DNA of 64,000 nucleotides. It comes from Candidatus Binatia bacterium (GTDB lineage: Bacteria; Desulfobacterota; Binatia; UBA9968; JAJDTQ01). The position numbers and the translations under genes are program-made. Each line of letters starts with the position of its first letter. Within the stretch, counting starts at the first letter, position 1. The notes beneath the pieces were generated by a model. The model saw only the letters and a list, made by a program, of their open reading frames with translations. It was not told where the DNA came from and did not search any database. The stretch spans positions 2,867,042 to 2,931,041 of the forward strand of contig OX638375.1 of NCBI GenBank assembly GCA_951813575.1. The letters are read 5' to 3'. Shown here piece by piece: positions 40,294 to 49,132 of this stretch.

Positions 40294-42627
40294 GTGGCGG
40301 ACTATTCCATCGTGGGCAGGCCGGTCGACCGCCGGGACGCGGTCCAGAAGGTGACGGGCCGGGTGTTGCACGTGGGCAACATGGAGCCGGCCGGGCTGCT
40401 GCACGTGGCGGTGCTGAGAAGTCCTCATCCCCACGCGCGCATCGTCCGCATCGACAAGTCCCGGGCCGAGGCGGCCCCCGGCGTGGCCGCGGTGCTCACG
40501 GGCGCGGACATCGCCGCCATGCCCGGCATCACGCCCTACCACGGGCCGGCGTTCGCGGATCAGCCGGTGCTGGCCATCGACCGGGTGCGCCACGAGGGCG
40601 AGCAGGTGGTAGCGGTGGCCGCGGAGAGCCGGCGCGCGGCGGAAGAGGCGCTGGAGCTGGTGGAGGTGGAGTACGAGCCGCTGCCGGTGGTGCTGGACGT
40701 GCTCGACGCCATCAAGCCGGACGCCCCCATCGTCCACGACGAGATCCGCCCCTCCGGAGCGTTCGCCGACCTGGCCCACGTCAAGGCGGGCGAGCGGTCC
40801 AACATCTGCTACCACTACAAGCTGCGCAAGGGCGACGTGGACAAGGCCTTCGCCGAGGCCGACCGGATCTTCGAGGACGTCTTCACCGCGCCGCCGGCCC
40901 AGCACGTGCCCATGGAGGCCCACGTCTCGCTGGCGTACGTGGACGAGGGCGGGCGCATCAACATCCACACCGCCAGCCAGTCGCCGTCCTTTGTCCGGGG
41001 CGAGCTGGCGCGCATGCTGGGCGTGCCCATGAACCGCATCCGGGTGCGGGTGCCTTATCTGGGGGGCGGCTACGGCGCCAAGCTCTACAACAAGCTCGAG
41101 CCCATCGTGGCGCTTCTCGCGATGAAAACCGGAAGGCCGGTGAAGTACAGCTTGAGCCGCGAGGAGGAGTTCCAGACCGTCACCAAGCACGGCGTGGTGG
41201 TGAAGCTCAAGACCGCGGTCAAGGGATCGGCCATGACCGCGCGCAAGTGCGAGGTCTACTGGGACACCGGCGCCTTCGCCGAGATCGGCCCGCGGATCGT
41301 CCACAAGTCGGGGTACACCTCCTCCGGGCCGTACAAGATCCCCAACGTGTCCATCGATTCGTACTGCGTCTACACCAACAAGCCGCCGGCCGGACCGTTC
41401 CGGGGCTTCGGCGTGCCGCAGGTGATCTGGGCCTACGATTCGCAAATGGACATCGTCGCCCGGGGTCTGGGCGCGGACCCGGTGGAGTTTCGCCTGGAGC
41501 ACGCGCTGGAGGAGGGAGACCTCTTTGTCACCGGAACGCCGATTCATGCATGCGGGCTGAAGGAAGCGGTACGGCGCGCGGCCGATGCCGTGGGCTGGGA
41601 TCAACCCAAGGCGCCGGCCTCCGGCAGCAAGCGCCGGGGCAAGGGCATCGCCTGCGGCGTGAAGGCGGTGCTGACGCCGTCCATCTCCGGGGCCATCGTC
41701 ATCCTCAACGCCGACGGCAGTGCCAACGTGCTCAGCAGCACGGTGGAGATGGGCCAGGGCTCGGAGAGCCTGCTGGCCCAGATCGCGGCCGAGGAGCTCG
41801 GCATGCCCTTCGACCGGGTCCACGTGGTACAGCCCGATACCGACGTCACCCCCTACGACACCATCAGCGCGGGAAGCCGTTCCACCTACCACATGGGCAA
41901 CGCCGTGCGCATGGCCGCGGCCAAGGTCAAGGAGGAGCTGTTCCAGGCCGTGGCCGGAAAGCTGGAGATCGACGCCGCCGACCTGGAATCCCGCGACGGC
42001 CGGGTGTTCGTGCGCGGCGCCGAGGAGCGCGGAATGACCGTCACGGAGGCGTTCCTGGCCAAGTTCGGAAGCCTGGGCACCACCATGGTGGGGGAGGGCC
42101 TGTGCCAGCCGGTGGTGACGCCCATGGACCCCGAGACCGGCATGTCCGAGAAGTGCACCGAGTACTGGTTCGCCTCGGCCAGCGCCGTGGAGGTGGAGGT
42201 GGACACGGAGACCGGGCGGCTGGAGGTGTTGCAGTTCCACGCCGCCGGCGACGCCGGCACCGCCATCAACCCCAAGTACTGCGAGCAGCAGCTCGTGGGC
42301 GCCGCCACCATGCATCTCGGGCTGACGCTGTTCGAGCAGATGGTGTTCCAGGACGGACAGCTCCTCAACGGCTCGTTGCTGGACTACCAGATCGCGTCCA
42401 TCAAGGACGTGCCTGCGGCCTGCCATCCCATCGTGGTGGAGGTGCCCCACAAGGACGGCCCCTTCGGCGCCAAGGGCATCGGCGAGACCGGCGCCCTGAC
42501 CGTGGCCGCGGCCGTGGCCAACGCCCTGGAGGACGCCGTGGGCGTGCGCGTCCGCGACATCCCGCTCACCGCGGAAAGGATCCATGAGGCGCTCAAGGCG
42601 GCGCGAAAGGTGAACGGTGGAACGTAA
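40294..42627 (+). CDS. molybdenum hydroxylase large, molybdopterin-binding subunit
   Basis: Large catalytic subunit of the xanthine oxidase family (777 residues, GTG start). It hydroxylates or dehydrogenates a substrate at the Mo-cofactor. RVPYLGGGYGAKLYNKLEP is the first cofactor segment, and PPAGPFRGFGVPQ is the XDH-type loop. STVEMGQGSESLLAQIAAEELG follows, and GIGETGALTVAAAVANAL carries the catalytic Glu. It lacks the AYxCSFR loop of form I CO dehydrogenase, so CO oxidation is not supported. It overlaps the small-subunit gene by 11 bases. Confidence 0.9.
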   Translation: MADYSIVGRPVDRRDAVQKVTGRVLHVGNMEPAGLLHVAVLRSPHPHARIVRIDKSRAEAAPGVAAVLTGADIAAMPGITPYHGPAFADQPVLAIDRVRHEGEQVVAVAAESRRAAEEALELVEVEYEPLPVVLDVLDAIKPDAPIVHDEIRPSGAFADLAHVKAGERSNICYHYKLRKGDVDKAFAEADRIFEDVFTAPPAQHVPMEAHVSLAYVDEGGRINIHTASQSPSFVRGELARMLGVPMNRIRVRVPYLGGGYGAKLYNKLEPIVALLAMKTGRPVKYSLSREEEFQTVTKHGVVVKLKTAVKGSAMTARKCEVYWDTGAFAEIGPRIVHKSGYTSSGPYKIPNVSIDSYCVYTNKPPAGPFRGFGVPQVIWAYDSQMDIVARGLGADPVEFRLEHALEEGDLFVTGTPIHACGLKEAVRRAADAVGWDQPKAPASGSKRRGKGIACGVKAVLTPSISGAIVILNADGSANVLSSTVEMGQGSESLLAQIAAEELGMPFDRVHVVQPDTDVTPYDTISAGSRSTYHMGNAVRMAAAKVKEELFQAVAGKLEIDAADLESRDGRVFVRGAEERGMTVTEAFLAKFGSLGTTMVGEGLCQPVVTPMDPETGMSEKCTEYWFASASAVEVEVDTETGRLEVLQFHAAGDAGTAINPKYCEQQLVGAATMHLGLTLFEQMVFQDGQLLNGSLLDYQIASIKDVPAACHPIVVEVPHKDGPFGAKGIGETGALTVAAAVANALEDAVGVRVRDIPLTAERIHEALKAARKVNGGT

Positions 42628-43090
42628 CATCAGCCTGACGGTCAACGGCCGGCAGCGGGAGCTGGAGGTCAACGACGCCGACACCCTGCTGGAGGTCCTG
42701 CGCGACGGGCTCAAACTGTGGAGCGTGCGCGAAGCATGCGGCGTGGGGGCCTGCGGGAGCTGCACCGTGCTCCTGGACGGGCGCCCGGTGAGCGCGTGCT
42801 TCCTGCTCGCAGCCCGCCTGGACGGCCGATCCGTGGAAACCGTCGAGGGGCTGGCCGGCGACGACGCGCTGCACCCGATCCAGCAGGCTTTTCTCGAGAA
42901 CGACGCCGCGCAGTGCGGTTACTGCACCCCGGGCTTCATCATGGCCGCCAAGGCGCTGCTCGAGGAGCACGGAGACCCTACCGACGACCAGATCCGCGAT
43001 TACCTTTCCGGCAACCTGTGCCGCTGCGGCGGCTACCCCAACATCATGCGCGCTGTGCGCGCCGCGGCAGCGCGGACCAGCGATCGTTGA
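42617..43090 (+). CDS. molybdenum hydroxylase [2Fe-2S] subunit (CoxS type)
   Basis: Small subunit of 157 residues with two iron-sulfur clusters. The plant-ferredoxin cluster is held by Cys41, Cys46, Cys49 and Cys61. The helical C-terminal cluster is held by Cys100, Cys103, Cys135 and Cys137 (QCGYCTPGFIMAAKALL and LCRCGGYPNI). All eight ligands are present. It is the last of the three hydroxylase subunits and is followed within nine bases by the acyl-CoA synthetase gene. Confidence 0.93.
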   Translation: MERNISLTVNGRQRELEVNDADTLLEVLRDGLKLWSVREACGVGACGSCTVLLDGRPVSACFLLAARLDGRSVETVEGLAGDDALHPIQQAFLENDAAQCGYCTPGFIMAAKALLEEHGDPTDDQIRDYLSGNLCRCGGYPNIMRAVRAAAARTSDR

Positions 43091-43098
43091 TCCGCGGT

Positions 43099-45267
43099 AT
43101 GCCCATGGACTCTGCCCCCGATCCCGACCGCCTCGCGGCGTTGCTCAAGCCCCGGAACATCGCGCTGATCGGCGCCTCCGAGCGGGCGCCCCACGCGGCC
43201 GCGCTCATGCGGAACCTGCTTCGGTTCGGCTTCCCGAAGGAGCGTATCTACCCGGTCAACCCGCGTTACGAGCAGCTCTTCGATCTGCCGTGTTACCCTT
43301 CGGTGGGTGCGGTGCCGGGAGACGTTGATCTGGCGGTCATCGCCATTCCTCGCGACGGCACCGTGCAGGTGATGGAGGAATGCGCCGCCAAGGGCGTCCG
43401 TGCCGCCCTCACCGTGGCCACGGGCTTCGGCGAGTTCGACGACACGGGCCGGAAGCGCCAGGCGGAGCTGGCCCGTATCGTACGCGAGCACGGCATCGCG
43501 CTGGCCGGCCCCAACACGTTGGGCTACCTGTCACTCGAATGCGGCGCCGCGCTGTGGTCGTCGCCTTTGCCCGAACGGCTCACCACCGGGCCCGTGAGCG
43601 CGGTGTTCAGCAGCGCCGGCCTGCTCAACCTCTTCCTCAACACCGCCGCCGACCGTTGCCTGGGGTTCCGCTACGCCATCGCCCCCGGCAACCAGGTGGG
43701 CGCGGGCTTCACCGACTACCTGCGCGCCGCGGTGGAGGACGACGGCACCCGCGTGATCGTCGCCGTCATCGAGTCCATGAGCCGTCCGCAAGAGATGGCG
43801 GGGCTCCTGGACCTGGCCCGGGAACGGGAGAAGGTGGTCATCGCACTACGGCTCGGGCGTTCGCAGAAGGGCGGGCGCGCGGTCACCTCGCACTCGGGCA
43901 ACATGGCCACCTCGGGCGCGGTGTGGGACGGCCTGTTCCGCCAGAAGGGCGTCATCCCGGTGGACAACCTCGACCAGATGCTGGAGGTTACCGCCTTGGC
44001 CGTGGGCACCCCGGAGCCCTACAGCATGCCCGCTGCCGGCGGCGTCGGCATCGTCACCATCTCGGGGGGCGATTGCAGCTTTCTCGCCGATATCTGCGAG
44101 CGCAACGGCGTGGACCTGCCCGAGCCCGTGGGCGCCACGTACGAGGCGATGCGCAGCTACTTCGACAAGGAGAGCTTCAACGGCAACCCCCTGGACATCG
44201 AGGAACTGCACTGGGCGGACCGGCCCGGCTACCTTGAATGTCTGGAAACCTTCATGCGCGACGACAACTTCGCGGTGGTCTGTTGCCGCCTGAACCTGCC
44301 CAAGAGCCCCAGCGACCGCCTCACGCAGTTGTACCGCGAGTCGACGGCCGCGCTCCGGCGCGGCGGCAAGCCGTTCCTGTTCCTCTCCCGGGCCAGCGAG
44401 CAGCTCGACCGGTCCTGGTTCGAGTTCTTCGACGAGCTGGACGTGCCCTTGCTGCTGGAGTACGAGAAGTCGCTGCGTGCGGTGCGCGACGTCCTCGCGC
44501 TGTCGCGGCGTCGCGCGGACGGCGCGTCCCGGGTGGCCGCGGCGCCGGCGGAGACCGGGGCGCTGCGTGGGGTCCTGGCCGGAGGCGACGCCTCCCACGG
44601 CACGGTGCGGCGGCTGCTGCGGGCATACGATATTCCCATGGCCCCCGAGCGCCTGGTGAGCTCTCGCGACCAGGCGGTGGAGGCCGCCGGGCAAATGGGG
44701 TTCCCGGTGGCCCTGAAGGTCGAGTCCGCCGATCTTCCGCACAAGACAGAGGCAGGCGGCGTGCGGCTCGACCTGGCGAACGGCGATGAGGTGGCGCGGG
44801 CGTACGACCGGCTGCTGGAAGAGGTGGGGAAGAAGGCGCCGGGTGCCCGCATCGACGGGGTCCTCGTGCAGAAGATGGTGGAGGGGGTGGCCGAGGTCAT
44901 CATCGGCACCTCGCGCACGCCGGACCTGGGCATCTGCCTCGTGTTCGGACTGGGCGGCATCTACACCGAAGTGCTGAAGGACGTGGCCTTCCGGTTGCCG
45001 CCGCTGGGATCGGCCGATGCCCACGACATGATCCGGGAGATCCGCACCTACCCGCTGCTCACCGGCGCGCGCGGCCGGCCCAAGGCCGACGTCCCGGCCC
45101 TGGCGGAAGCCATCGTGGCGCTGTCCCGGTTGGCTCTGGACTTTCGCGACGAAGTGGACGAAATCGAATTCAACCCGCTCATGGTCCTGCCCGAAGGACA
45201 GGGCGTGCTGGCGGTGGACACGCTGGTGCGATGCGCGGCGCACGGAACTACGCCCGACGGCAATTGA
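43099..45267 (+). CDS. NDP-forming acyl-CoA synthetase, fused alpha and beta domains
   Basis: Single-chain ADP-forming acyl-CoA ligase (about 722 residues). An N-terminal CoA-binding domain (LKPRNIALIGASERAPHAAA) is followed by succinyl-CoA-ligase-like domains with the phosphorylated His265 in VTSHSGNMATSG. The C-terminal ATP-grasp domain has PVALKVESADLPHKTEAGGV, the family hallmark, and DEIEFNPLMVLP. It probably activates or releases the acid handled by this operon. An ATG two codons later is an alternative start. Substrate unknown. Confidence 0.9.
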   Translation: MPMDSAPDPDRLAALLKPRNIALIGASERAPHAAALMRNLLRFGFPKERIYPVNPRYEQLFDLPCYPSVGAVPGDVDLAVIAIPRDGTVQVMEECAAKGVRAALTVATGFGEFDDTGRKRQAELARIVREHGIALAGPNTLGYLSLECGAALWSSPLPERLTTGPVSAVFSSAGLLNLFLNTAADRCLGFRYAIAPGNQVGAGFTDYLRAAVEDDGTRVIVAVIESMSRPQEMAGLLDLAREREKVVIALRLGRSQKGGRAVTSHSGNMATSGAVWDGLFRQKGVIPVDNLDQMLEVTALAVGTPEPYSMPAAGGVGIVTISGGDCSFLADICERNGVDLPEPVGATYEAMRSYFDKESFNGNPLDIEELHWADRPGYLECLETFMRDDNFAVVCCRLNLPKSPSDRLTQLYRESTAALRRGGKPFLFLSRASEQLDRSWFEFFDELDVPLLLEYEKSLRAVRDVLALSRRRADGASRVAAAPAETGALRGVLAGGDASHGTVRRLLRAYDIPMAPERLVSSRDQAVEAAGQMGFPVALKVESADLPHKTEAGGVRLDLANGDEVARAYDRLLEEVGKKAPGARIDGVLVQKMVEGVAEVIIGTSRTPDLGICLVFGLGGIYTEVLKDVAFRLPPLGSADAHDMIREIRTYPLLTGARGRPKADVPALAEAIVALSRLALDFRDEVDEIEFNPLMVLPEGQGVLAVDTLVRCAAHGTTPDGN

Positions 45268-45282
45268 TCGAGGAGTGCACAC

Positions 45283-46374
45283 ATGAAGATCACGGACGTA
45301 CGGCTCGAGGCTCTGGAGCTGCCCTACAAGAAGCCTCTCATCACCGCCACCAATCAGTTCTACTCGTCCAACGGTTATCTGGTGAGCGTGGAGTCGGACT
45401 CGGGGCACACGGGCTACGGCTACATCGACGTGTTTCCCAGGACGGGCGAGACCCCCGCCTCGGTCCGCTGCGCCATCGAGGAGATCATGCGCCCGCTGCT
45501 GGTGGGGCAGCCGGTCGAGGAGATGAACCGGCTGAACCGGCTCATCAACTTCCGGATGGTGGACAACCGGCGCGCCAAGGGCGGCGTGGACATGGCGCTG
45601 TACGACCTGCTGGGCAAGTGCTACGGAGCGCCCCTCTACGTGCTCTTGGGCGGGCTGGTGCGCAAGGAGATCACGGTCATCAAGATGGTGAGCGTGGGGT
45701 CGCCGATGGAGATGGCGCGGGAGTGCCGCGAGCTGGTGAGCCAAGGCTACCGCGCGCTGAAGCTCAAGGTCAGGGGTGAGGTGGGGCTGGACCTGGCGCG
45801 GGTCACCGCCGTGCGCGATGCGGTGGGGCCGGACATCTACATCAAGGTGGACGCCAACGAGGCCTTCGACGCCAAGTCCGCCATCCGCATGGCCGCGGGC
45901 ATGGCCGAGTTGGGGGTGGCGGTGTTCGAGCAGCCGCTGTCACGGCATCATGACGTGGCGCTCGCCGAGGTGAAGGCCCAGTCGAGCATCAAGATCGAAG
46001 CCGACCAGTCGGCAAGCTCGGTGCACGAAGCCTTCAGGCTCATCCGCGACAACGCCTGCGACTCCATCAACACCGGCATTCTCAAGGCCGGCGGGGTGCA
46101 GCAGGTGCGCCAGATCACCGACATGTGCGCCCTCACCGGAACCGAGTGCGGCCTCAGCAACATCGCGGCCTGCATGGTGGGAGACGCCGCCCTGCTGCAT
46201 GTCGCCCTCAGCTCTCCCGGCGTCTCCGAGTTCTGCGAGATCGGCGAGTGCGAGGGACTCACCGGCGACCCGTTCACCGGCATCAAGGTGGTGGACGGCA
46301 AGCTCGGGGTCCCGGAGGGGCCGGGCCTGGGGGTTACCAGAGTCGATGCGGGCAGTGATGCCGCCACTGACTGA
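45283..46374 (+). CDS. enolase-superfamily enzyme (mandelate racemase/muconate lactonising type)
   Basis: Acid-sugar dehydratase, racemase or cycloisomerase of 363 residues. The KxK catalytic pair is Lys160 and Lys162, metal ligands are Asp190 (in KVDANEAF), Glu216 (VFEQPL) and Asp241 (IEADQS), and Lys268 lies on the opposite face (NTGILKAGG). This lysine arrangement is that of the muconate-lactonising/dipeptide-epimerase subgroup rather than of mandelate racemase, which uses His-Asp. GAGGAG precedes the ATG. It is the fifth gene of the catabolic operon. Confidence 0.9.
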   Translation: MKITDVRLEALELPYKKPLITATNQFYSSNGYLVSVESDSGHTGYGYIDVFPRTGETPASVRCAIEEIMRPLLVGQPVEEMNRLNRLINFRMVDNRRAKGGVDMALYDLLGKCYGAPLYVLLGGLVRKEITVIKMVSVGSPMEMARECRELVSQGYRALKLKVRGEVGLDLARVTAVRDAVGPDIYIKVDANEAFDAKSAIRMAAGMAELGVAVFEQPLSRHHDVALAEVKAQSSIKIEADQSASSVHEAFRLIRDNACDSINTGILKAGGVQQVRQITDMCALTGTECGLSNIAACMVGDAALLHVALSSPGVSEFCEIGECEGLTGDPFTGIKVVDGKLGVPEGPGLGVTRVDAGSDAATD

Positions 46375-47389
46375 TTCGATGCCCGGGACTTCCTCCCGGG
46401 CGCACGAGGCAATCGACTTCGACTTCGCGCCCCGATTCCCGTGGCTCGGCGGCGATCTTCAGACGCTCCGTTACTACTTCTTTCCCGCCAGCGAGGATTT
46501 GTCCGCCTGGCCGTCGGAACGTTTGAGCTTTCCGCTGCCGGATGGAGGCGGCGACGCGCTGGTTGCCGTGCTGCATCGCCCCAACCGTGTCACGGACCGC
46601 CCGCTGGTGATCCTGGTGCACGGCCTCACCGGGTGCGAGGGCAGCTCCTACATGTTCGAGACCACCCGCTCTTTCCTCAACCTCGGATATCCCGTGATGC
46701 GCCTCAACCTCCGGGGCGCGGGCCCGTCGCGGGAGACTTGCCGTAGAAGCTATTGCGGCGGCTCCGGGGACAACGTCGCGGCGGTGCTGTCGGCCCTCGA
46801 CATGGAGGAGGCCCGTCGCGGAGTCGTGCTGATCGGGTTTTCCCTCGGCGGCACCGTGATGCTGCACGGTCTGGCGCGATATGCGTGCGCGGTCCCGCCC
46901 ATCTGTGCGGTGACGGTGTCCACGCCTCTCGACCTGGCAGCCGTGATTCACAGGCTGATGAGCCCCCGCAACGTGCTGTACCACCGGTGGCTGCTGGTGC
47001 GCATGAAGGAGGCGGTCATCGGCGGCGCCTCCGAGATCTCCCCGCGGCAACGCGCGGCCGTCGAGTCCGCCCGCAACATCTACGAGTTCGACAACGCCTT
47101 CACCGCGCCGCACCACGGCTTTGCGGACGCCGACGACTACTACGCGCGCTGCTCCGTCACCGGATTGCTGGGGCGCATCGACATCCCGTTGCTGCTGCTT
47201 CACGCCAGGAACGATCCCTGGATACCGGCCGTGCCGTACGAGGCCATCGCCCGCGACACTCCGCCCAACGTCACCCTGATGCTCACCGACGACGGCGGCC
47301 ACGTGGGCTTCCACGACCGCCGCAACGCCACGCCCTGGTACAACACGGTCATTCAGGCGTACCTGGAGCGGTTCCTCCCTGCGGGGTGA
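46358..47389 (+). CDS. YheT-like alpha/beta hydrolase
   Basis: Hydrolase of 343 residues of the YheT/EMB8 family (carboxylesterase-like). RPLVILVHGLTGCEGSSYM is the oxyanion region, GFSLGGTVML the nucleophile elbow (Ser162), LLHARNDPWIP the catalytic acid and DDGGHVGFHD the His. It starts inside the end of the enolase-superfamily gene (ATG 46358; an ATG at 46379 is possible) and closes the operon. It is unrelated in detail to the three hydrolase paralogues of the transporter island. Confidence 0.82.
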   Translation: MPPLTDSMPGTSSRAHEAIDFDFAPRFPWLGGDLQTLRYYFFPASEDLSAWPSERLSFPLPDGGGDALVAVLHRPNRVTDRPLVILVHGLTGCEGSSYMFETTRSFLNLGYPVMRLNLRGAGPSRETCRRSYCGGSGDNVAAVLSALDMEEARRGVVLIGFSLGGTVMLHGLARYACAVPPICAVTVSTPLDLAAVIHRLMSPRNVLYHRWLLVRMKEAVIGGASEISPRQRAAVESARNIYEFDNAFTAPHHGFADADDYYARCSVTGLLGRIDIPLLLLHARNDPWIPAVPYEAIARDTPPNVTLMLTDDGGHVGFHDRRNATPWYNTVIQAYLERFLPAG

Positions 47390-47411
47390 AACCAACATCC
47401 GCGCGATCCAC

Positions 47412-47524
47412 GGTCACCCCGCACCACCTCCCCGGTCACCCCGCACTACCTCTCCGTTGCCCCGCACTACCTCTCCGTTGCCCCGCACTACCTCTCCGAT
47501 CATCCCGCACCACCTCTCCGTCAC
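47412..47524. repeat. tandem repeat, about five 20-22 base units
   Basis: Units resemble CCCCGCACTACCTCTCCGTT and vary at a few positions; the two middle units are identical over 21 bases. There are no unique spacers between them, so this is not a CRISPR array. It abuts the left arm of the inverted repeat. Confidence 0.75.
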
Positions 47525-47658
47525 CCCGGGCTTGACCCGGGGTCCAGGCATTGAACCGCTGGACTGTATCTCCAGTGCCGACGGCCGTTCATCTGGCTGC
47601 AATCGCTCGCCAGGCCCCTCCCGTCCCCCCCTGGATCCCGGGTCAAGCCCGGGATGAC
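47520..47658. repeat. 29-bp inverted repeat, REP-like (copy 1)
   Basis: The left arm 47520-47548 and right arm 47630-47658 are reverse complements except for two bases. Each arm contains the palindrome CCCGGGCTTGACCCGGG or its equivalent. The same element, with perfect arms and a similar CATTGA start to its loop, is at 59974-60115. The right arm continues into three 20-23 base tandem copies ending near 47724. Confidence 0.8.
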
Positions 47659-47793
47659 GTTCGAAAGCGCCCGGGATGACGTTCGAGGGCGCCCGGGATG
47701 ACGTTCGAGGGCATCCGGGATGACTCCAAGGCGTCAGGCCTTCCGTGTGTCCTGGATGCGGCCAGGATCGAGTCCGTATGAAGGATCGGGCCT

Positions 47794-48657
47794 TCACCGG
47801 CTCATAATGATCGAGATGGTGCCGGTCATGACCGCGAAGGTGCCGGTGACGGTGCGGGTGTTGATGCGCTCGAGGCCACGCAGGAAGATCACGGTCAGGA
47901 TCAGGGTCCACAAGGGGCTCGAAGCGACGATGGGAGACACCACCACGACACGGCCGAGGCTCACGGCGATGAGCGACAGCAGCGAGCCGGCGGATTCGAA
48001 AAAGCCCGACAGGATGAACGGGGGCACCGCGCTGCGGCTGAGCACGAACTGCTCGGTCCGGAGACGGATATTGACGTACGGGCCGAGCGACACGAAGGAC
48101 ACGATGGCGAGGACGGCGGCGAAATAGAGGGGCTCGTTGGAGATGTCGAAGGCGATGCGCCTGATGGGGAAGGCGACGCCGGCGAAAAGGGCCGCCAGGA
48201 GGGAGAAGATCCCCTCCCACCAGCGATAGCGCAAGCCCGATTCCGCCGGTTGCCAGGAGATCAGCGTGATGCCGCCCACCACCAGAAGGGTCCCGGCAAT
48301 GATCCCCAGGCTCGCCTGCTCCCCCAGGAAGGCGATGGCGATGACCGCGCTCCAAAGCGGGTAGGTGTTGCGCAGGGGCTCGGCGCGGGCGGCGCCGAGG
48401 CGGTGGATGCCGGTCAACTGCAGCAGGCTGGTGGCCGTCTGCAGGACTCCCAAGCCGACGAACAGCAGCAGCGGCAGCCACTCCACGTGCGGAATCCCGC
48501 CCATCAGGTACACCCCGCCCCAGAACACGACCGTACGCAGGAACAACAGCACGCAGGCCGCGGTCAACGGCGAGGAGTGGTGCATCCCCATGCGTGCGGT
48601 GATGGAGCCTCCGGAGTAGAGGATGGCGGCGGCCAGGGCTATGAACTCTGGTCGCAT
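47794..48657 (-). CDS. EamA/DMT-family transporter
   Basis: Membrane protein of 287 residues with ten predicted helices in two EamA repeats (EFIALAAAILYSGGSITAR at the start; EGIFSLLAALFAGVAFPIRR in the second half). The LEPLR/AEPLRNTYPLWSAVIAIAFLGE pattern marks the end of the first repeat. It probably exports a metabolite. It lies three bases behind tctB in the same direction and may be the last gene of the ubiD-tct operon. Confidence 0.85.
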   Translation of the reverse strand: MRPEFIALAAAILYSGGSITARMGMHHSSPLTAACVLLFLRTVVFWGGVYLMGGIPHVEWLPLLLFVGLGVLQTATSLLQLTGIHRLGAARAEPLRNTYPLWSAVIAIAFLGEQASLGIIAGTLLVVGGITLISWQPAESGLRYRWWEGIFSLLAALFAGVAFPIRRIAFDISNEPLYFAAVLAIVSFVSLGPYVNIRLRTEQFVLSRSAVPPFILSGFFESAGSLLSLIAVSLGRVVVVSPIVASSPLWTLILTVIFLRGLERINTRTVTGTFAVMTGTISIIMSR

Positions 48658-48660
48658 GGC

Positions 48661-49122
48661 TTACAGCAGCGGCAGGATGGCGCCGAACAGCACGCCCTCG
48701 AACAGCGTCCGGTGCAGCACGAGCTCCAGGCTCACGTACACCAGCGCCCACACCGTCACGGCCGCCACGACGCACCGCTGCCAGGACAGTTTGGCGAAGC
48801 TGCGCAGGAACAGGACCATGTAGATGGGGATGGTGAGCAGGAAGCCGATGAGCAGGACCAGCACGCAGAAGACCCCCAGCCAGGCCACGACGGGGGCGGC
48901 CTTGGTCCAGGGCGCCACCTCCACGGTGTCGTCCGGGGCGGCCCGAGGCGAGAGCAACTCGCGTCCCAGGCAGAACAGGATGAACGCGAGCGTGGGGATA
49001 CCGAGAACCAGCGGCACGAGCCCGCCCTGTCCCTCGAAGCCGAAGGAGGGGATCACCACCACCAGCACCACCGCGAGGTAGAGCAGGTTCACGATCACGT
49101 AGCTGTAGTTCACGCGCTTCAT
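48661..49122 (-). CDS. tctB: tripartite tricarboxylate transporter, small membrane subunit
   Basis: Membrane protein of 153 residues with four helices (for example VNLLYLAVVLVVVIPSFGF and VAWLGVFCVLVLLIGFLLTIPIYM), as in TctB. The ATG at 49122 follows the tctA stop by ten bases; an upstream ATG would overlap tctA. Gene order here is C-A-B rather than the common C-B-A. Confidence 0.82.
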   Translation of the reverse strand: MKRVNYSYVIVNLLYLAVVLVVVIPSFGFEGQGGLVPLVLGIPTLAFILFCLGRELLSPRAAPDDTVEVAPWTKAAPVVAWLGVFCVLVLLIGFLLTIPIYMVLFLRSFAKLSWQRCVVAAVTVWALVYVSLELVLHRTLFEGVLFGAILPLL

Positions 49123-49132
49123 GGCATGACCG

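Larger units (their letters stand above)
47390..47793. other. gene-free region of short repeats
   Basis: These 404 bases separate two converging operons. They contain a tandem repeat, a 29-bp inverted repeat and a second short tandem array, listed separately. Frames that cross it give Pro/Arg/Thr-rich translations of the repeats. No gene or terminator with a T-run is seen. Confidence 0.65.

Noticed and set aside
40186..42765. Very long open frame on the minus strand opposite the molybdenum hydroxylase gene
   Set aside because: His/Gly/Arg-rich shadow of a GC-rich gene; no family motif, while the plus strand encodes a complete recognised subunit. The same applies to the long frames at 56036-58777 (-) and 18787-21270 (+).
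39427..43090. Aerobic CO dehydrogenase (coxMLS)
   Set aside because: The large subunit has GPFRGFG rather than the AYxCSFR active-site loop of form I CO dehydrogenase.
47412..47724. Possible CRISPR array
   Set aside because: Repeats are contiguous 20-23 base tandem units with no unique spacers and no cas genes nearby; the same holds for 59871-59971.
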